A stretch of DNA of 56,423 nucleotides from Candidatus Saccharibacteria bacterium UBA1932 (GCA_002337095.1 DDFI01000007.1:1-56423); one strand, 5' to 3'. Counted from the first letter of the stretch, positions 8,005 through 16,755 are shown. Numbers and translations are program-made. The notes: a model not told the origin generated them from the letters alone.

Positions 8005-9756
8005 ATGATTGCCGATATCACTATTACCGAAAAATTCTTTGGCCCCAACGTGCTTATGACAGGGGTGAAATTCAGCGTGGATGATGGCGAAAAGGTCGGC
8101 ATTGTTGGGCGGAATGGCATTGGCAAGTCTACGCTATTTGGCATTTTGGCTGGTGATGATCACGATTACACCGGCGAGGTAGTATATCGGCGCGGCACCA
8201 CAGTAGTGGCGACGGCGCAGGAGCATCACGGCAATACGGACCAGACGGTGCTGCAGTATATTTTGGCGGGCCTGCCCGAATATTCGGCGCTCAGCCATAG
8301 TATCGAGACCTTGCCCGCGAGCATGGGCGAAAATATGCGGCTGATTGCAGAATATACAGAGGCACTTGAGCGGTTTGAGCAGCGTGGGTTTTACCAAATT
8401 GAGTCGGATATCGAGCGCGAACTTGAGGCATTTCAGCTGGCGGGCTACGCGCATAGGCAATTTGCGACGCTGTCGGGTGGCCAGAAGCGCTTGATCGAAG
8501 TGGTCAAGATTATGCATGCCGACGCGCATCTGGCGTTGATCGATGAGCCGACAAATCACATGGATTATGTGGCAAAGCGGCAATTTATCGACTGGATGCG
8601 CAGTGCTCGCGAGGCGATGCTGATTATCACCCATGATCGGGACGTGCTGGCCGAAGTGGACCGCATTATTGAGCTGCGCGATGGTGGCTGCCAGAGCTAT
8701 CGTGGTAATTACGACGCTTACTTACGTCAAAATACCGTCAGTACGGGCGCCGAAATGAATGAGTTTGAAATGATTGAAAAGCGGATTGTCAATCTGAAAG
8801 CTAAGGTGCTCGACTACCAACGGCTCAAAGAAAAAGCACGCAATCCTGCTACCATCCAAAAATTCAAGCGCCTCGAGCAACAGGGGCGTCAAGAGTTAGC
8901 CGAGCTGGAGGCCAAAGAAAAGCCAACTTTTTGGATTGATCGCGAGTCGGTTGGGCAGCTTAATTACAAGGTCGCTGGCCAGTATCAGAAATTCAAGGCG
9001 CGTACGATTCGGGTGAAGCTGGCCGGTGATGCATCGCGCAGCAAGCACGTGCTGGTGAGCGCGCATGATCTGGCGCTGGGCTATGGCGACTCAGTATTGT
9101 TCGAGGGAGTGAACATCGACCTGCGCGAGGGCGAGGCGGTAGAGCTGCGCGGCCGCAATGGCGCGGGCAAGTCGACGTTGATTAAGGCGTTGCTGGGCGG
9201 CCTGCGTACCGTCAACGCGAGTGACCTTTCTTCTGAGACGATATCCCCGTCTCCTGCGCTAGAAGGAGACGACGGCTCAGGAGAAATGGTCCGAGCGGTG
9301 GCGGCGCCTGCCGCGGCAATTACCCTTTGGCAGGGTTCGTTGCAGCTCGATACGCACGTGCGCGTGGGTGTGTACGAGCAAGAAATCGACACCCGGTACT
9401 TTAAGCTGCCGCTGGCTCAGGCGATCGAGCGCATGTACCTGGACCGCGGCCTCAGCATATCTACGACAAAAATCCGCCAGTTGCTGGCCGACTACTTGTT
9501 TGCAGAATCAGACGGGCAGACTCCCCTATCGCGCCTGTCGGGCGGCCAAAAAGCGCGGTTTCAGCTGATTGCGATGCTGGCGAACGATCCGCAGCTATTG
9601 ATCCTCGACGAGCCGACCAATCACCTAGACTTGCCCAGCATCGAAGAGCTCGAAGCGGCACTCGAGCGCTACGCTGGCGCTATACTGTATGTTAGCCACG
9701 ATACGTATTTTTGCCGTACGATTGGTGGCGAAGTGGTGCTGGTCGGTCAGCAATAA
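8005..9756 (+). CDS. ABC-F family ATPase (ribosome-associated, EttA/Uup-like)
   Basis: 583 residues with two ABC cassettes and no membrane spans. Domain 1 has GRNGIGKST and TLSGGQKRLIEVVKI with DEPTNHMD; domain 2 has GRNGAGKST, LSGGQKARFQL and DEPTNHLD. The charged linker near residues 245-330 fits the ABC-F P-site tRNA-interaction motif. Family members bind the ribosomal E site and help stalled or antibiotic-bound ribosomes; the exact subtype is not clear. Odd: about 40 residues just after the second Walker A, centred on codons 407-429, are contributed by a 69-bp palindromic repeat that also occurs inside the RlmD-type gene. Confidence 0.9.
   Translation: MIADITITEKFFGPNVLMTGVKFSVDDGEKVGIVGRNGIGKSTLFGILAGDDHDYTGEVVYRRGTTVVATAQEHHGNTDQTVLQYILAGLPEYSALSHSIETLPASMGENMRLIAEYTEALERFEQRGFYQIESDIERELEAFQLAGYAHRQFATLSGGQKRLIEVVKIMHADAHLALIDEPTNHMDYVAKRQFIDWMRSAREAMLIITHDRDVLAEVDRIIELRDGGCQSYRGNYDAYLRQNTVSTGAEMNEFEMIEKRIVNLKAKVLDYQRLKEKARNPATIQKFKRLEQQGRQELAELEAKEKPTFWIDRESVGQLNYKVAGQYQKFKARTIRVKLAGDASRSKHVLVSAHDLALGYGDSVLFEGVNIDLREGEAVELRGRNGAGKSTLIKALLGGLRTVNASDLSSETISPSPALEGDDGSGEMVRAVAAPAAAITLWQGSLQLDTHVRVGVYEQEIDTRYFKLPLAQAIERMYLDRGLSISTTKIRQLLADYLFAESDGQTPLSRLSGGQKARFQLIAMLANDPQLLILDEPTNHLDLPSIEELEAALERYAGAILYVSHDTYFCRTIGGEVVLVGQQ
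9223..9291 (+). repeat. In-frame 69-bp palindromic element, copy 1 (inside the ABC-F gene)
   Basis: The element runs from GACC (9223) to GGTC (9291). Imperfect arms GACCTTTCTTCTGAG and CTCAGGAGAAATGGTC flank an inner hairpin with stem CGTCTCCT/AGGAGACG. It encodes DLSSETISPSPALEGDDGSG plus EMV without breaking the frame. Copy 2 in the minus-strand gene at 30604-30672 has the same length and near-identical arms, also in frame. The similarity extends past the right arm through CGAGCG and TGGCGGC. Confidence 0.8.
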
Positions 9757-10023
9757 CTATTGCTTGATTAAGTTGGCAGACTTAAGCGCCTCTGTTAGTT
9801 TGGGGCGGTCGAATCCTAGCACGATAGTGCCGGCAACATCGGTAACGGGTACGCCGCTAAAAGTGCCGCCGTTTTTTGATAGCAATTCGGCTTGGGCAGC
9901 TGGGTCGGCCTCGATGTCTTTTTCGACGTAGGCGACGTTCATGGCGTCCATCCATTGCTTTTCGGTCTTGCAAAAGCCGCACCAGGTGGTGCTATAGATA
10001 ATAACTTGGGGCTGATTAGACAT
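9757..10023 (-). CDS. Glutaredoxin / NrdH-like thiol-disulfide protein
   Basis: 88 residues with a thioredoxin fold. The redox motif is C15-G-F-C18 in YSTTWCGFCKTEKQW, and the cis-proline lies in FSGVPVTDV. The CxxC form fits NrdH or mycoredoxin-like proteins that reduce disulfides, for example in ribonucleotide reductase. AGGAGG about 8 nt upstream supports the ATG at 10023, with a TATGCT-like -10 further upstream. It abuts the end of the convergent ABC-F gene without a gap. Confidence 0.85.
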   Translation of the reverse strand: MSNQPQVIIYSTTWCGFCKTEKQWMDAMNVAYVEKDIEADPAAQAELLSKNGGTFSGVPVTDVAGTIVLGFDRPKLTEALKSANLIKQ

Positions 10024-10086
10024 AGTTGTTCCTCCTATTTATTCCCATTCTAGCATAAACACCAACGGCGGTGCTACAATAGTACC

Positions 10087-11970
10087 ATGACGCTTATGTT
10101 TGGCGCGCGTCGCGACCGTGGGTTTGCATTGCCAACGATATTGTTGTTGACAGTGGTGTTATTAATCATGCTGCTCGCCGCAATTAGTTCGATGTCGACC
10201 GTGCGGCAAGCGCTGATGACCCAGCAGTATGATCGAATGGCGCAGCTGGCGGCCGAATCAGGCGTGAATTATGCCACCGACTGCCTAAGCGACGCGCAGA
10301 TGCTGCCCGAGGCGGTCTGGACATCGCCGACTGCTACCCTGACCCCAAACACTGACTGCCAGGGCGCGACACTTCCGAGCAAGGTAGATGGCAACTATGT
10401 GATGATTGACGAGCCAACACATGTCAGGGCGACGTTTACCGTGCCTAAGCCACTGTTTATTAATGGCGCGCTGATTATGTCGGCGACAGGTGAAGTGCAG
10501 GTGCTGCGCGCTTCGGATGGCGCACCATGGAAGACCTACAGCTATGTCAGGAATGTCAAAATCGGCACTAATATTGGTGTGACTAGGGTGTCTTTTGGTT
10601 ATTCGCTTGATGGCGGCGGCGGGTTTTTTACGACAATTAGCGGTGATGGGCTGATGTTGGCGATGGGCGCAAATAATTTTGGTCAGCTTGGCAATGGCAC
10701 GACTACTGCTACTTCTACCCCGACGCCGTTTCGTGTCTATGGCAAAAAAGTCGTCAAAGCATTTGCCAATATCGTCTCGCAGGGCTATGCATTATTCGCG
10801 CTGACAGATACGGGAGAGCTGTGGGGCTCGGGCCTCAACATCAAAGGTCAGCTGGGTTCGTCGACTGTCGGGAACGTATCGACACCGGTCAGATACCAGG
10901 TGCCAACGGGCGAGAAGGTGGTGAATATGCTAAGTCTTGGTACGGCGACATTCGTGGTTACCGATACGGGTACGTTGTATGTGTCGGGCGCTTGCCTGAG
11001 CGGCCAACTAGGGATTGGGGCATGTGCGGACGAGGGTGTGTATAATATTCCGCAAAAAGTCCAAGGCTTACCACCGCCCAATACAGCTGATCCAAGCACT
11101 ATGCCAGAAGAAATGGTCGGTGACTACCGCGGCGTATTGCTGCGCATGAAGGGTGGACAGGTGTACGGTTGGGGTATCAATCGATATGGCGAATTAGGCA
11201 CCAACAACTTCGCCGTACAGACTACCGCTGTGCGCATGGGGTCGTTTGGCGATCCCGGGCAACCGGTAGCGCAGCAGATCCAATTTGACGGCGATACCAG
11301 CTACATTCGTGACAATAACGGTGATGTGTGGTGTGCTGGCCTCAACACATGGGGTGAGCTAGGTATTCCCGTGTCCACAGATAAGCGTCCCACGTTAGAC
11401 AAAATCCCCGGCTTGCCCACTAAGGTTATTGGCATGTCGACCGACCAGTGGTCGGTGTCGATGGTAGGCAGTGACGGCAACGTATATTCGCTCGGCCTCA
11501 ATAACGTCGGCCAGCTGGGTAACGGCGAGATTGGTAGCGATACCAAACCCTATAGCACCCCGCAAAAATTCTTGTTGCCGGCTGGCGCCAAAGCGGTAGA
11601 CGTGATCAACACCTCGCTGGGTAAAGGTAGTAACGCGCGTTACAATAATGTCTTTGTTATGACCGAGGACGGCCAAGTATTTGGTGCGGGCTCGAATACA
11701 TTTGGGCAGATTGGCCTTGGTACATCGAGCACCGCCAATGTGTCAGACCCAGCGAACAACGGCCATATGACGGTATTTGACGGCACGGTAGTTAAGGCCG
11801 CACAGGTGCTGGCGGGCTACGGCGAAACGATCATCAAGGCCACTAATGGCAGGGTGTACACCGTGGGCAACAATCAAGCTGGCCAGCTGGGCGACGGCAC
11901 CACCACCAACGACAGTACGCCGCGGGCGCGTCAGTATGTTAATATGTATCCGCCGAGGACGTATTTTTAG
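10087..11970 (+). CDS. Prepilin-like surface protein with RCC1 beta-propeller (paralogue 1)
   Basis: 627 residues. The N-terminus RDRGFALPTILLLTVVLL is a type IV prepilin-like signal (Gly before Phe, then a hydrophobic helix), resembling PilX-type minor pilins. From about residue 180 the protein contains about eight RCC1-type repeats with the signature G-N-x-x-GQLG, such as GANNFGQLGNGTT, GLNNVGQLGNGE and GNNQAGQLGDGTT, predicting a seven-bladed propeller. It is probably displayed on the cell surface or a pilus tip, where the propeller could bind protein or glycan on a host cell. A TGCTACAAT box ends 7 nt before the ATG. A paralogue follows at 12257. Confidence 0.8.
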   Translation: MTLMFGARRDRGFALPTILLLTVVLLIMLLAAISSMSTVRQALMTQQYDRMAQLAAESGVNYATDCLSDAQMLPEAVWTSPTATLTPNTDCQGATLPSKVDGNYVMIDEPTHVRATFTVPKPLFINGALIMSATGEVQVLRASDGAPWKTYSYVRNVKIGTNIGVTRVSFGYSLDGGGGFFTTISGDGLMLAMGANNFGQLGNGTTTATSTPTPFRVYGKKVVKAFANIVSQGYALFALTDTGELWGSGLNIKGQLGSSTVGNVSTPVRYQVPTGEKVVNMLSLGTATFVVTDTGTLYVSGACLSGQLGIGACADEGVYNIPQKVQGLPPPNTADPSTMPEEMVGDYRGVLLRMKGGQVYGWGINRYGELGTNNFAVQTTAVRMGSFGDPGQPVAQQIQFDGDTSYIRDNNGDVWCAGLNTWGELGIPVSTDKRPTLDKIPGLPTKVIGMSTDQWSVSMVGSDGNVYSLGLNNVGQLGNGEIGSDTKPYSTPQKFLLPAGAKAVDVINTSLGKGSNARYNNVFVMTEDGQVFGAGSNTFGQIGLGTSSTANVSDPANNGHMTVFDGTVVKAAQVLAGYGETIIKATNGRVYTVGNNQAGQLGDGTTTNDSTPRARQYVNMYPPRTYF

Positions 11971-12166
11971 GATGGCGGGATCGTGTGAGATGCCATCCGC
12001 TACACTGCTCGCAGTGATAGATGTAGAGTGTGAGGGTCATGGCAGTGAGCATTTGTAACTCAGCCGCTTGGCGGGCAGCAGATTCGTTAGCGTATCGGCG
12101 CTTAGCATCGCACGATGCTGGTGGAAGGTACCGAATGTGAGTAATGGGGGTATGGCGCCTGGGCAT
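11939..12166 (-). CDS. Small zinc-ribbon-like protein (CxxC-GWH)
   Basis: 75 residues. The conserved-looking core is KRRYANESAARQAAE followed by YIYHCEQCSGWHLTR, with C52-x2-C55-GWH. Short phage and actinobacterial proteins share this half-zinc-finger style. The ATG at 12166 is chosen because TATACT ends about 7 nt upstream, matching the leaderless pattern. It lies antisense in the gap between the two RCC1 genes and overlaps the end of the first by 32 nt. Function unknown. Confidence 0.55.
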   Translation of the reverse strand: MPRRHTPITHIRYLPPASCDAKRRYANESAARQAAELQMLTAMTLTLYIYHCEQCSGWHLTRSRHPKNTSSADTY

Positions 12167-12256
12167 GACACCAGTATAGCTGGCGGTCGAGGCTGGGCGC
12201 AAGCGGCGGCAATGCATATGCGTAGATTTGCCACCAGGGGGACTACAGTATACAAT

Positions 12257-14377
12257 ATGCCTATGGCTATAGTACGATCCCCTCGCAACAGAGGATTTGC
12301 GCTTCCGACTATTCTGATACTTTCGTTGGTATTGCTGACGATGCTGCTGGCGGCGATTGCGGCCATGACGACCATCCGACAGGCACTGTTTAGCGCTCAG
12401 TATGATCGAGCGGCTAAGCTAGCGGCCGAGGCCGGCATTAATTATGCCGCTTCATGTATGACCAAAAATGGTTTTGTGAGCACCTGGACTGACGCTTCGC
12501 CGCTGGTGCCGGGGCGTGACTGTAATGGCGGCGCGCAGTGCGCGCCTAATCCAGATTGTGCAGTTGTCCGGACGCCCCAGTACCACTCTACTTTCAGCGT
12601 AGGTGCTCCGGTAGGCAATGGTACGGGGTCGCAATTTATTACTGCGCGCGGTGAAGTATCGTTGCAGCGCTCCTCATCTGCAACAAAATCCTGGAAAACC
12701 TACACCTACAATCTGCAGGCCCGTATCGGTGGCAGCATATTGGTCAATAATGTCGCCTTTGGCTATTCGAGCGCTGGCACCAATTTCTTTACGCTTGGCC
12801 GGGACGGCAATGTGCGCGCCGTGGGGGCAAATGGTGCGGGCCAGCTGGGAACTGGCAGTACCGCTAATGCATTGCTCCCGACGATCGTAAACATGCCGTC
12901 TGGTGCGCAAGCTTCTATGACTAATCCCAACCCCATCACTACCAACTTCCTTAACTCTGGATTTGCCGCCGGTATTGCTGCGAGCAATGGCAATGCTTAT
13001 TTCTCGGGGCCTAACAACTACTACCAGCAAGGTATGACCGGATCGTCGCCCAATACCTTTGTCGCCTATCCACTACCCGGCCTGTCGAACGAGGGCAAGC
13101 CGCTTGGCCCAGTAGTAGCGGCGATCCCCGTGTTCTACAACAATTATGTTATTACGGCCAACGGCTACGTGTTTGCCAGTGGCAACTGCGAGCAGGGCCA
13201 AACAGGCACCTATATGATAGGTGATGGCTGCAAGGTGGCTACGCCGCGCCAGATTACGGCCCTGCCCGCGCCTCGTAGCGGTGACCCCTCTACCTTGCCA
13301 AAGACCATCACTGGTGACGATCAAGTGCGCCACATCCTGATGAAAGACGGGAGCGTCTATGGCTGGGGGCGTGACAATGATAGCCCTGGTTGGATGACAG
13401 GCTCGATCGGTATTGGTAATGGTATTAATAATGGCGTTTCCTATCCTCGGCCGATTATGCTAGAGGGCCAGCTAAACTGCACCACCACTGGGTCTTCGCT
13501 GTGCCCGATGGGTGCCCGTCAGAAAGAGTGCAAACTAGGCGACCTATCGACTATACACTGTGTGGTGAATGTCGAAGAAACTGGTCGCGCCACCTATCTA
13601 CTAGCCAACGATGGTACGGTGTGGTCGGCGGGTTCAGACTGGGGACGGGGACTACTTGGCCTTGGCAGCAAAGATGCTCGCACCAGTACCTTTAAGCAAA
13701 TTACCCAATTCCCGAACGATGGCTACAGCCACAAAGTCGTATCGATCCACGCTGACGCGTTTTCGCTATCAATGCTAACCGAAGAACCGGGCAAGCCATG
13801 GATGAGCGCCGTGTACACCGTGGGCTACAATGCCACAGGCCTGGCGGGCTGCGGAGTGCCAAGTGGCGTTGGCGGTGACGAGATAGGCTGCCCAGAGATT
13901 GCTACGAGGCCGGTGAGATTTAAGCTGCCAAGCGGCGTCTACCCGATATATATGTATAACACCTCTAACGTCACGACCGTCGGCGGATTCTTCATCGCGC
14001 AGACCGACAATCTTTATGTGATTGGTTCGGACAAAAAAACCTACGCCGCTGGCGATAATACCTTTGGGCAGCTGGGTGATCAGTGCGTCCTGCAGGGGCC
14101 GGCACCCTATAGTTCGTGCCAGTATGCCAGTAATGGCCAGCCGGCGAATCAAGTCGGTACGCCAGTGGTGATGTCGATATTGGATGGCTCAGACAAGTCG
14201 CGAACCGCACTGTCTATTCAGGCAGGTCGCGGCACGGCGGTGATCAAGGCCGAGTCGGGTATTGTCTATGCGGTCGGCCTGAATGATGGTGGTCAGCTGG
14301 GCGACGGCACGACTAATAATTCCTCGGTACCGCGCCCAAACAAATACCTTAACGCCACTGCCACCCTGTATTACTAG
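12257..14377 (+). CDS. Prepilin-like surface protein with RCC1 beta-propeller (paralogue 2)
   Basis: 706 residues. A type IV prepilin-like N-terminus (PRNRGFALPTILILSLVLL) closely matches paralogue 1, as does the following helix (IRQALFSAQYDRAAKLAAEAG). About eight degenerate RCC1 repeats follow, including GANGAGQLGTGST, GDNTFGQLGDQ and GLNDGGQLGDGTT. More cysteines occur here than in paralogue 1 (for example CTTTGSSLCPMGARQKECK), which may form extracellular disulfides. The frame opens earlier at 12068, but the ATG at 12257 is preferred because TACAGT lies 8 nt upstream and the pilin signal follows directly. It probably arose by tandem duplication. Confidence 0.8.
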   Translation: MPMAIVRSPRNRGFALPTILILSLVLLTMLLAAIAAMTTIRQALFSAQYDRAAKLAAEAGINYAASCMTKNGFVSTWTDASPLVPGRDCNGGAQCAPNPDCAVVRTPQYHSTFSVGAPVGNGTGSQFITARGEVSLQRSSSATKSWKTYTYNLQARIGGSILVNNVAFGYSSAGTNFFTLGRDGNVRAVGANGAGQLGTGSTANALLPTIVNMPSGAQASMTNPNPITTNFLNSGFAAGIAASNGNAYFSGPNNYYQQGMTGSSPNTFVAYPLPGLSNEGKPLGPVVAAIPVFYNNYVITANGYVFASGNCEQGQTGTYMIGDGCKVATPRQITALPAPRSGDPSTLPKTITGDDQVRHILMKDGSVYGWGRDNDSPGWMTGSIGIGNGINNGVSYPRPIMLEGQLNCTTTGSSLCPMGARQKECKLGDLSTIHCVVNVEETGRATYLLANDGTVWSAGSDWGRGLLGLGSKDARTSTFKQITQFPNDGYSHKVVSIHADAFSLSMLTEEPGKPWMSAVYTVGYNATGLAGCGVPSGVGGDEIGCPEIATRPVRFKLPSGVYPIYMYNTSNVTTVGGFFIAQTDNLYVIGSDKKTYAAGDNTFGQLGDQCVLQGPAPYSSCQYASNGQPANQVGTPVVMSILDGSDKSRTALSIQAGRGTAVIKAESGIVYAVGLNDGGQLGDGTTNNSSVPRPNKYLNATATLYY

Positions 14378-14429
14378 TTATATATAGCCTAACAGCGCAC
14401 ATTGACTAGTAATCATGGCCAGGACTTGC

Positions 14430-14435
14430 TATAGT
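14430..14435 (+). promoter_or_regulatory. Extended -10 box of the ATP synthase operon
   Basis: TTGCTATAGT places TATAGT at 14430-14435. The predicted start is near 14442, followed by AAGGAG at 14438-14443 and the first ATG codons at 14447 and 14453. No clear -35 element is seen. Confidence 0.5.
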
Positions 14436-14452
14436 AGAAGGAGTAAATGGGT

Positions 14453-14725
14453 ATGAAATCGACACAGTCTAGTTCAAATTTGCCCGGTGAGCGTACCAAT
14501 CGTACGACGGGGCTGTTGTTTGCGACACTTGCCGATACGACATGGCGGCTATTTGTGCCAACGGTGGGGCTGACGCTGCTTGGCGTTTGGCTCGACCAGC
14601 GCGCTACAACTCGGCCGTGGCTGATGATTGCGGGGATTGTCATCGGCACGCTGCTTGCGGTGGCATTGGTGCGCCGACAAATGCAGGCTACGAGCACGAG
14701 TGGCTCCCTTGGGGGTCGGCCATGA
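14453..14725 (+). CDS. AtpZ/AtpI-like ATP synthase assembly protein
   Basis: About 90 residues with two membrane helices (WRLFVPTVGLTLLGVWLD and WLMIAGIVIGTLLAVALV). Position as the first gene before atpB and the topology fit AtpZ/AtpI, which helps c-ring assembly and may act in Mg2+ transport. Two ATGs are possible, 14447 and 14453; the second has better spacing (9 nt) from AAGGAG. Its stop overlaps the atpB start (ATGA). Identification rests mainly on synteny. Confidence 0.65.
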   Translation: MKSTQSSSNLPGERTNRTTGLLFATLADTTWRLFVPTVGLTLLGVWLDQRATTRPWLMIAGIVIGTLLAVALVRRQMQATSTSGSLGGRP

Positions 14726-15555
14726 TGTACGTCGCCGAGGCCGCACCACATATTAGTATTGCTGCCGAGCCGCTGTTTCATATCGGGCCATTTGCGCTCA
14801 GCAACTCTGGGCTGCTTGGTATCCTTGGCTATATCGTATTGATCGGGCTACTGATATATGCCGCGCGCTGGGCCCAGGCGCCTAGTGGCAGTCGGCGACC
14901 GCTTCTGGCTGCGCTCATTGCGTGGGGCTACGAGACGCTCTATGCCACCGTGCAGCAAATCATCCCCGATCGTCGCCTGGCGCGACAGCTTGCGCCGCTA
15001 CCGATTACTATTTTCCTCTTCATTATTGTGCAGTACTGGATGGGGATTTTGCCGTTTGTTGGGCCAATTACCTGGGGTGGCGTGCCGCTGTTTCGCGGTC
15101 TTGCGGCCGACCTCAATACGACTTTTGCGCTTGCAATTGTAACTATGGTCGCGGTGCAGATCTATGCCATCAAGATCCACGGGTTCTTTGGCAACATTGG
15201 CCGCTATCTGCGCAATCCTTTCACCGATCCGGCGGGCGCATTCGAGGGGATCCTCGAGCTGATTGCCGAGTTTTCACGCCTGGTGGGCCTGAGTTTCCGT
15301 CTGTTTGGCAACGTATTTGCCGGCGAAGTGTTGCTGGTGATTATCGCCTTCCTCACCAAATACGCCGCGACGGTGGCGTTAGTGCCATTCTATATATTCG
15401 AGCTATTTATCGGTAGCATCCAGGCGTACATTTTCTTTATGCTGACGACGGTGTTTATTTCGCTTGGCTTTGCGTCGCACGGCGACGGTCATGCCGCCCC
15501 TGATCCTGCTCATTTGCCTACTGATACTTCAGCCGCGGCAAATGAACCATCATAA
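14722..15555 (+). CDS. atpB: F0F1 ATP synthase subunit a
   Basis: 277 residues, multi-pass membrane protein. The signature SFRLFGNVFAGEVLLVII contains the essential arginine of the proton half-channel, equivalent to E. coli Arg210. The C-terminal helix FIGSIQAYIFFMLTTVFIS matches the family. It forms the stator channel that moves protons to the c-ring. The start overlaps atpZ by four bases. The C-terminus carries a short His/Asp/Pro-rich tail. Confidence 0.95.
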   Translation: MMYVAEAAPHISIAAEPLFHIGPFALSNSGLLGILGYIVLIGLLIYAARWAQAPSGSRRPLLAALIAWGYETLYATVQQIIPDRRLARQLAPLPITIFLFIIVQYWMGILPFVGPITWGGVPLFRGLAADLNTTFALAIVTMVAVQIYAIKIHGFFGNIGRYLRNPFTDPAGAFEGILELIAEFSRLVGLSFRLFGNVFAGEVLLVIIAFLTKYAATVALVPFYIFELFIGSIQAYIFFMLTTVFISLGFASHGDGHAAPDPAHLPTDTSAAANEPS

Positions 15556-15592
15556 CGTAAACCAAATAAATTAAAGGAGAGTAATAACAACT

Positions 15593-15808
15593 ATGGAAGC
15601 ACTCGCATTTGGTCTCACTTATGCCATCCCTGCCGGCCTCGCCGCCCTTGGCGCTGGGCTTGTCGCCTCGGCGGCAGTCAATGCCCTCGGCCGCAACCCC
15701 GAGAAAGAAAACCAAATCCGTACCATGATGATCCTCGGTATCTCGTTTATTGACGCCCTTGCCATCATCGGTATCATCGTTGCCATCATTGGCAAAGTCA
15801 TGAAATAG
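15593..15808 (+). CDS. atpE: F0F1 ATP synthase subunit c
   Basis: 71 residues, a two-helix hairpin with polar loop GRNPEKENQ. The ion-binding carboxylate is Asp54 in ISFIDALAIIG. The Na+-type ligand set (Gln in helix 1 with Glu-Ser/Thr in helix 2) is absent, so a proton-driven ring is predicted. AAAGGAGAG lies upstream at the normal distance. Several copies assemble into the membrane rotor. Confidence 0.95.
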   Translation: MEALAFGLTYAIPAGLAALGAGLVASAAVNALGRNPEKENQIRTMMILGISFIDALAIIGIIVAIIGKVMK

Positions 15809-15822
15809 TAGGTGCAAGAACG

Positions 15823-16365
15823 ATGATCCTGCCACTCACCTATCTTGCCAGCGCCGAGGCCGCACCCAGTGGGGATTTGTTTGCTGCGCTAGGTATCGAT
15901 TGGACGGCGCTGGTGATCAATATTGTGGCTTTTTTGATCCTGATGTGGTTTTTGGGCAAGTTTGTCTACCCGCCACTTAGTCGTAGCCTCGAAAAGCGCC
16001 AGGACGACATCGAAGCTGCTGCCCAGGCCGCTACCGAAACCCGTGAGCGCGCCGATAAGGTGGAGGCTGATGTACAAAAGCTACTCACTCGCGCCCGCAA
16101 AGATGCCGCCGAGATCATGGCTACCGCCAAGTCTGAGGCTACCGAACTGCTCGCCAAGTCCGAGCAGCGATCGCGCGAGCAGGCCAAAAACCTGGTAGAT
16201 GCCGCCCACGACGATATCGCCAAAGAGGTCGAAAACGCCCGCAAAACCCTCTACAATGACGCTGTTGATCTGGTGGTGCAAGCAACCGCTCGGGTTACTC
16301 AGCAGACGGTAGATGCCGCCCACGACAAAAAACTCGTCGCCAAATCGCTAGAGGAAGCACGCTAG
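15823..16365 (+). CDS. atpF: F0F1 ATP synthase subunit b
   Basis: 180 residues. One membrane helix (LVINIVAFLILMWFLGKFVY) is followed by a long charged, alanine-rich coiled coil (SLEKRQDDIEAAAQAATETRERADKVEADVQ) that forms the peripheral stalk. The N-terminal extension before the helix is about 25 residues. Its stop is directly followed by the atpH start with no gap. Confidence 0.93.
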   Translation: MILPLTYLASAEAAPSGDLFAALGIDWTALVINIVAFLILMWFLGKFVYPPLSRSLEKRQDDIEAAAQAATETRERADKVEADVQKLLTRARKDAAEIMATAKSEATELLAKSEQRSREQAKNLVDAAHDDIAKEVENARKTLYNDAVDLVVQATARVTQQTVDAAHDKKLVAKSLEEAR

Positions 16366-16755
16366 ATGACGGGGGTAGCGACGATTTCGCGGCGCAAGCT
16401 TGCTGACTATGTGGCTCGTGAAATTGAGGCCGGCAGCGACATACGTCAGTTGATCGACCAAGTCGCCGCCTATCTAATAGAGGCCGGACGCGAGCGTGAC
16501 GTCGAGCTGATGCGCCGCACTATCGAGATCGCGCTGGCCCATCGCGGCACTATTGTCGCCAATGTCACTACCGCTCACCCGCTGTCGGCGACCGAGCGAA
16601 AAGCCATCATTGCCAAGATTGATGCCCAGCGCGTCTACCTGCGCGAATCGGTCGATCCCGCCGTGATCGGTGGGGTGCGTATCGAGACCCCCGGCCGTCG
16701 CTTTGATGCGACCATCGCCCGCCATCTCAGTAGACTCTCAGCACTCAAAATCTAA
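16366..16755 (+). CDS. atpH: F0F1 ATP synthase subunit delta, short form
   Basis: 129 residues, well below the usual 175-180. The retained part includes the C-terminal segment VYLRESVDPAVIGGVRIETPGRRFDATIARHL, which matches the conserved delta/OSCP end. The N-terminal six-helix domain that binds subunit alpha appears reduced. Identity is supported by position between atpF and atpA. It links the F1 head to the b-stalk. Confidence 0.85.
   Translation: MTGVATISRRKLADYVAREIEAGSDIRQLIDQVAAYLIEAGRERDVELMRRTIEIALAHRGTIVANVTTAHPLSATERKAIIAKIDAQRVYLRESVDPAVIGGVRIETPGRRFDATIARHLSRLSALKI

Noticed and set aside
12068..12256. Upstream extension of the second RCC1 gene
   Set aside because: The pilin signal starts after 12257 and a -10 box sits 8 nt before that ATG; the extension overlaps the antisense zinc-ribbon gene and does not look like protein.
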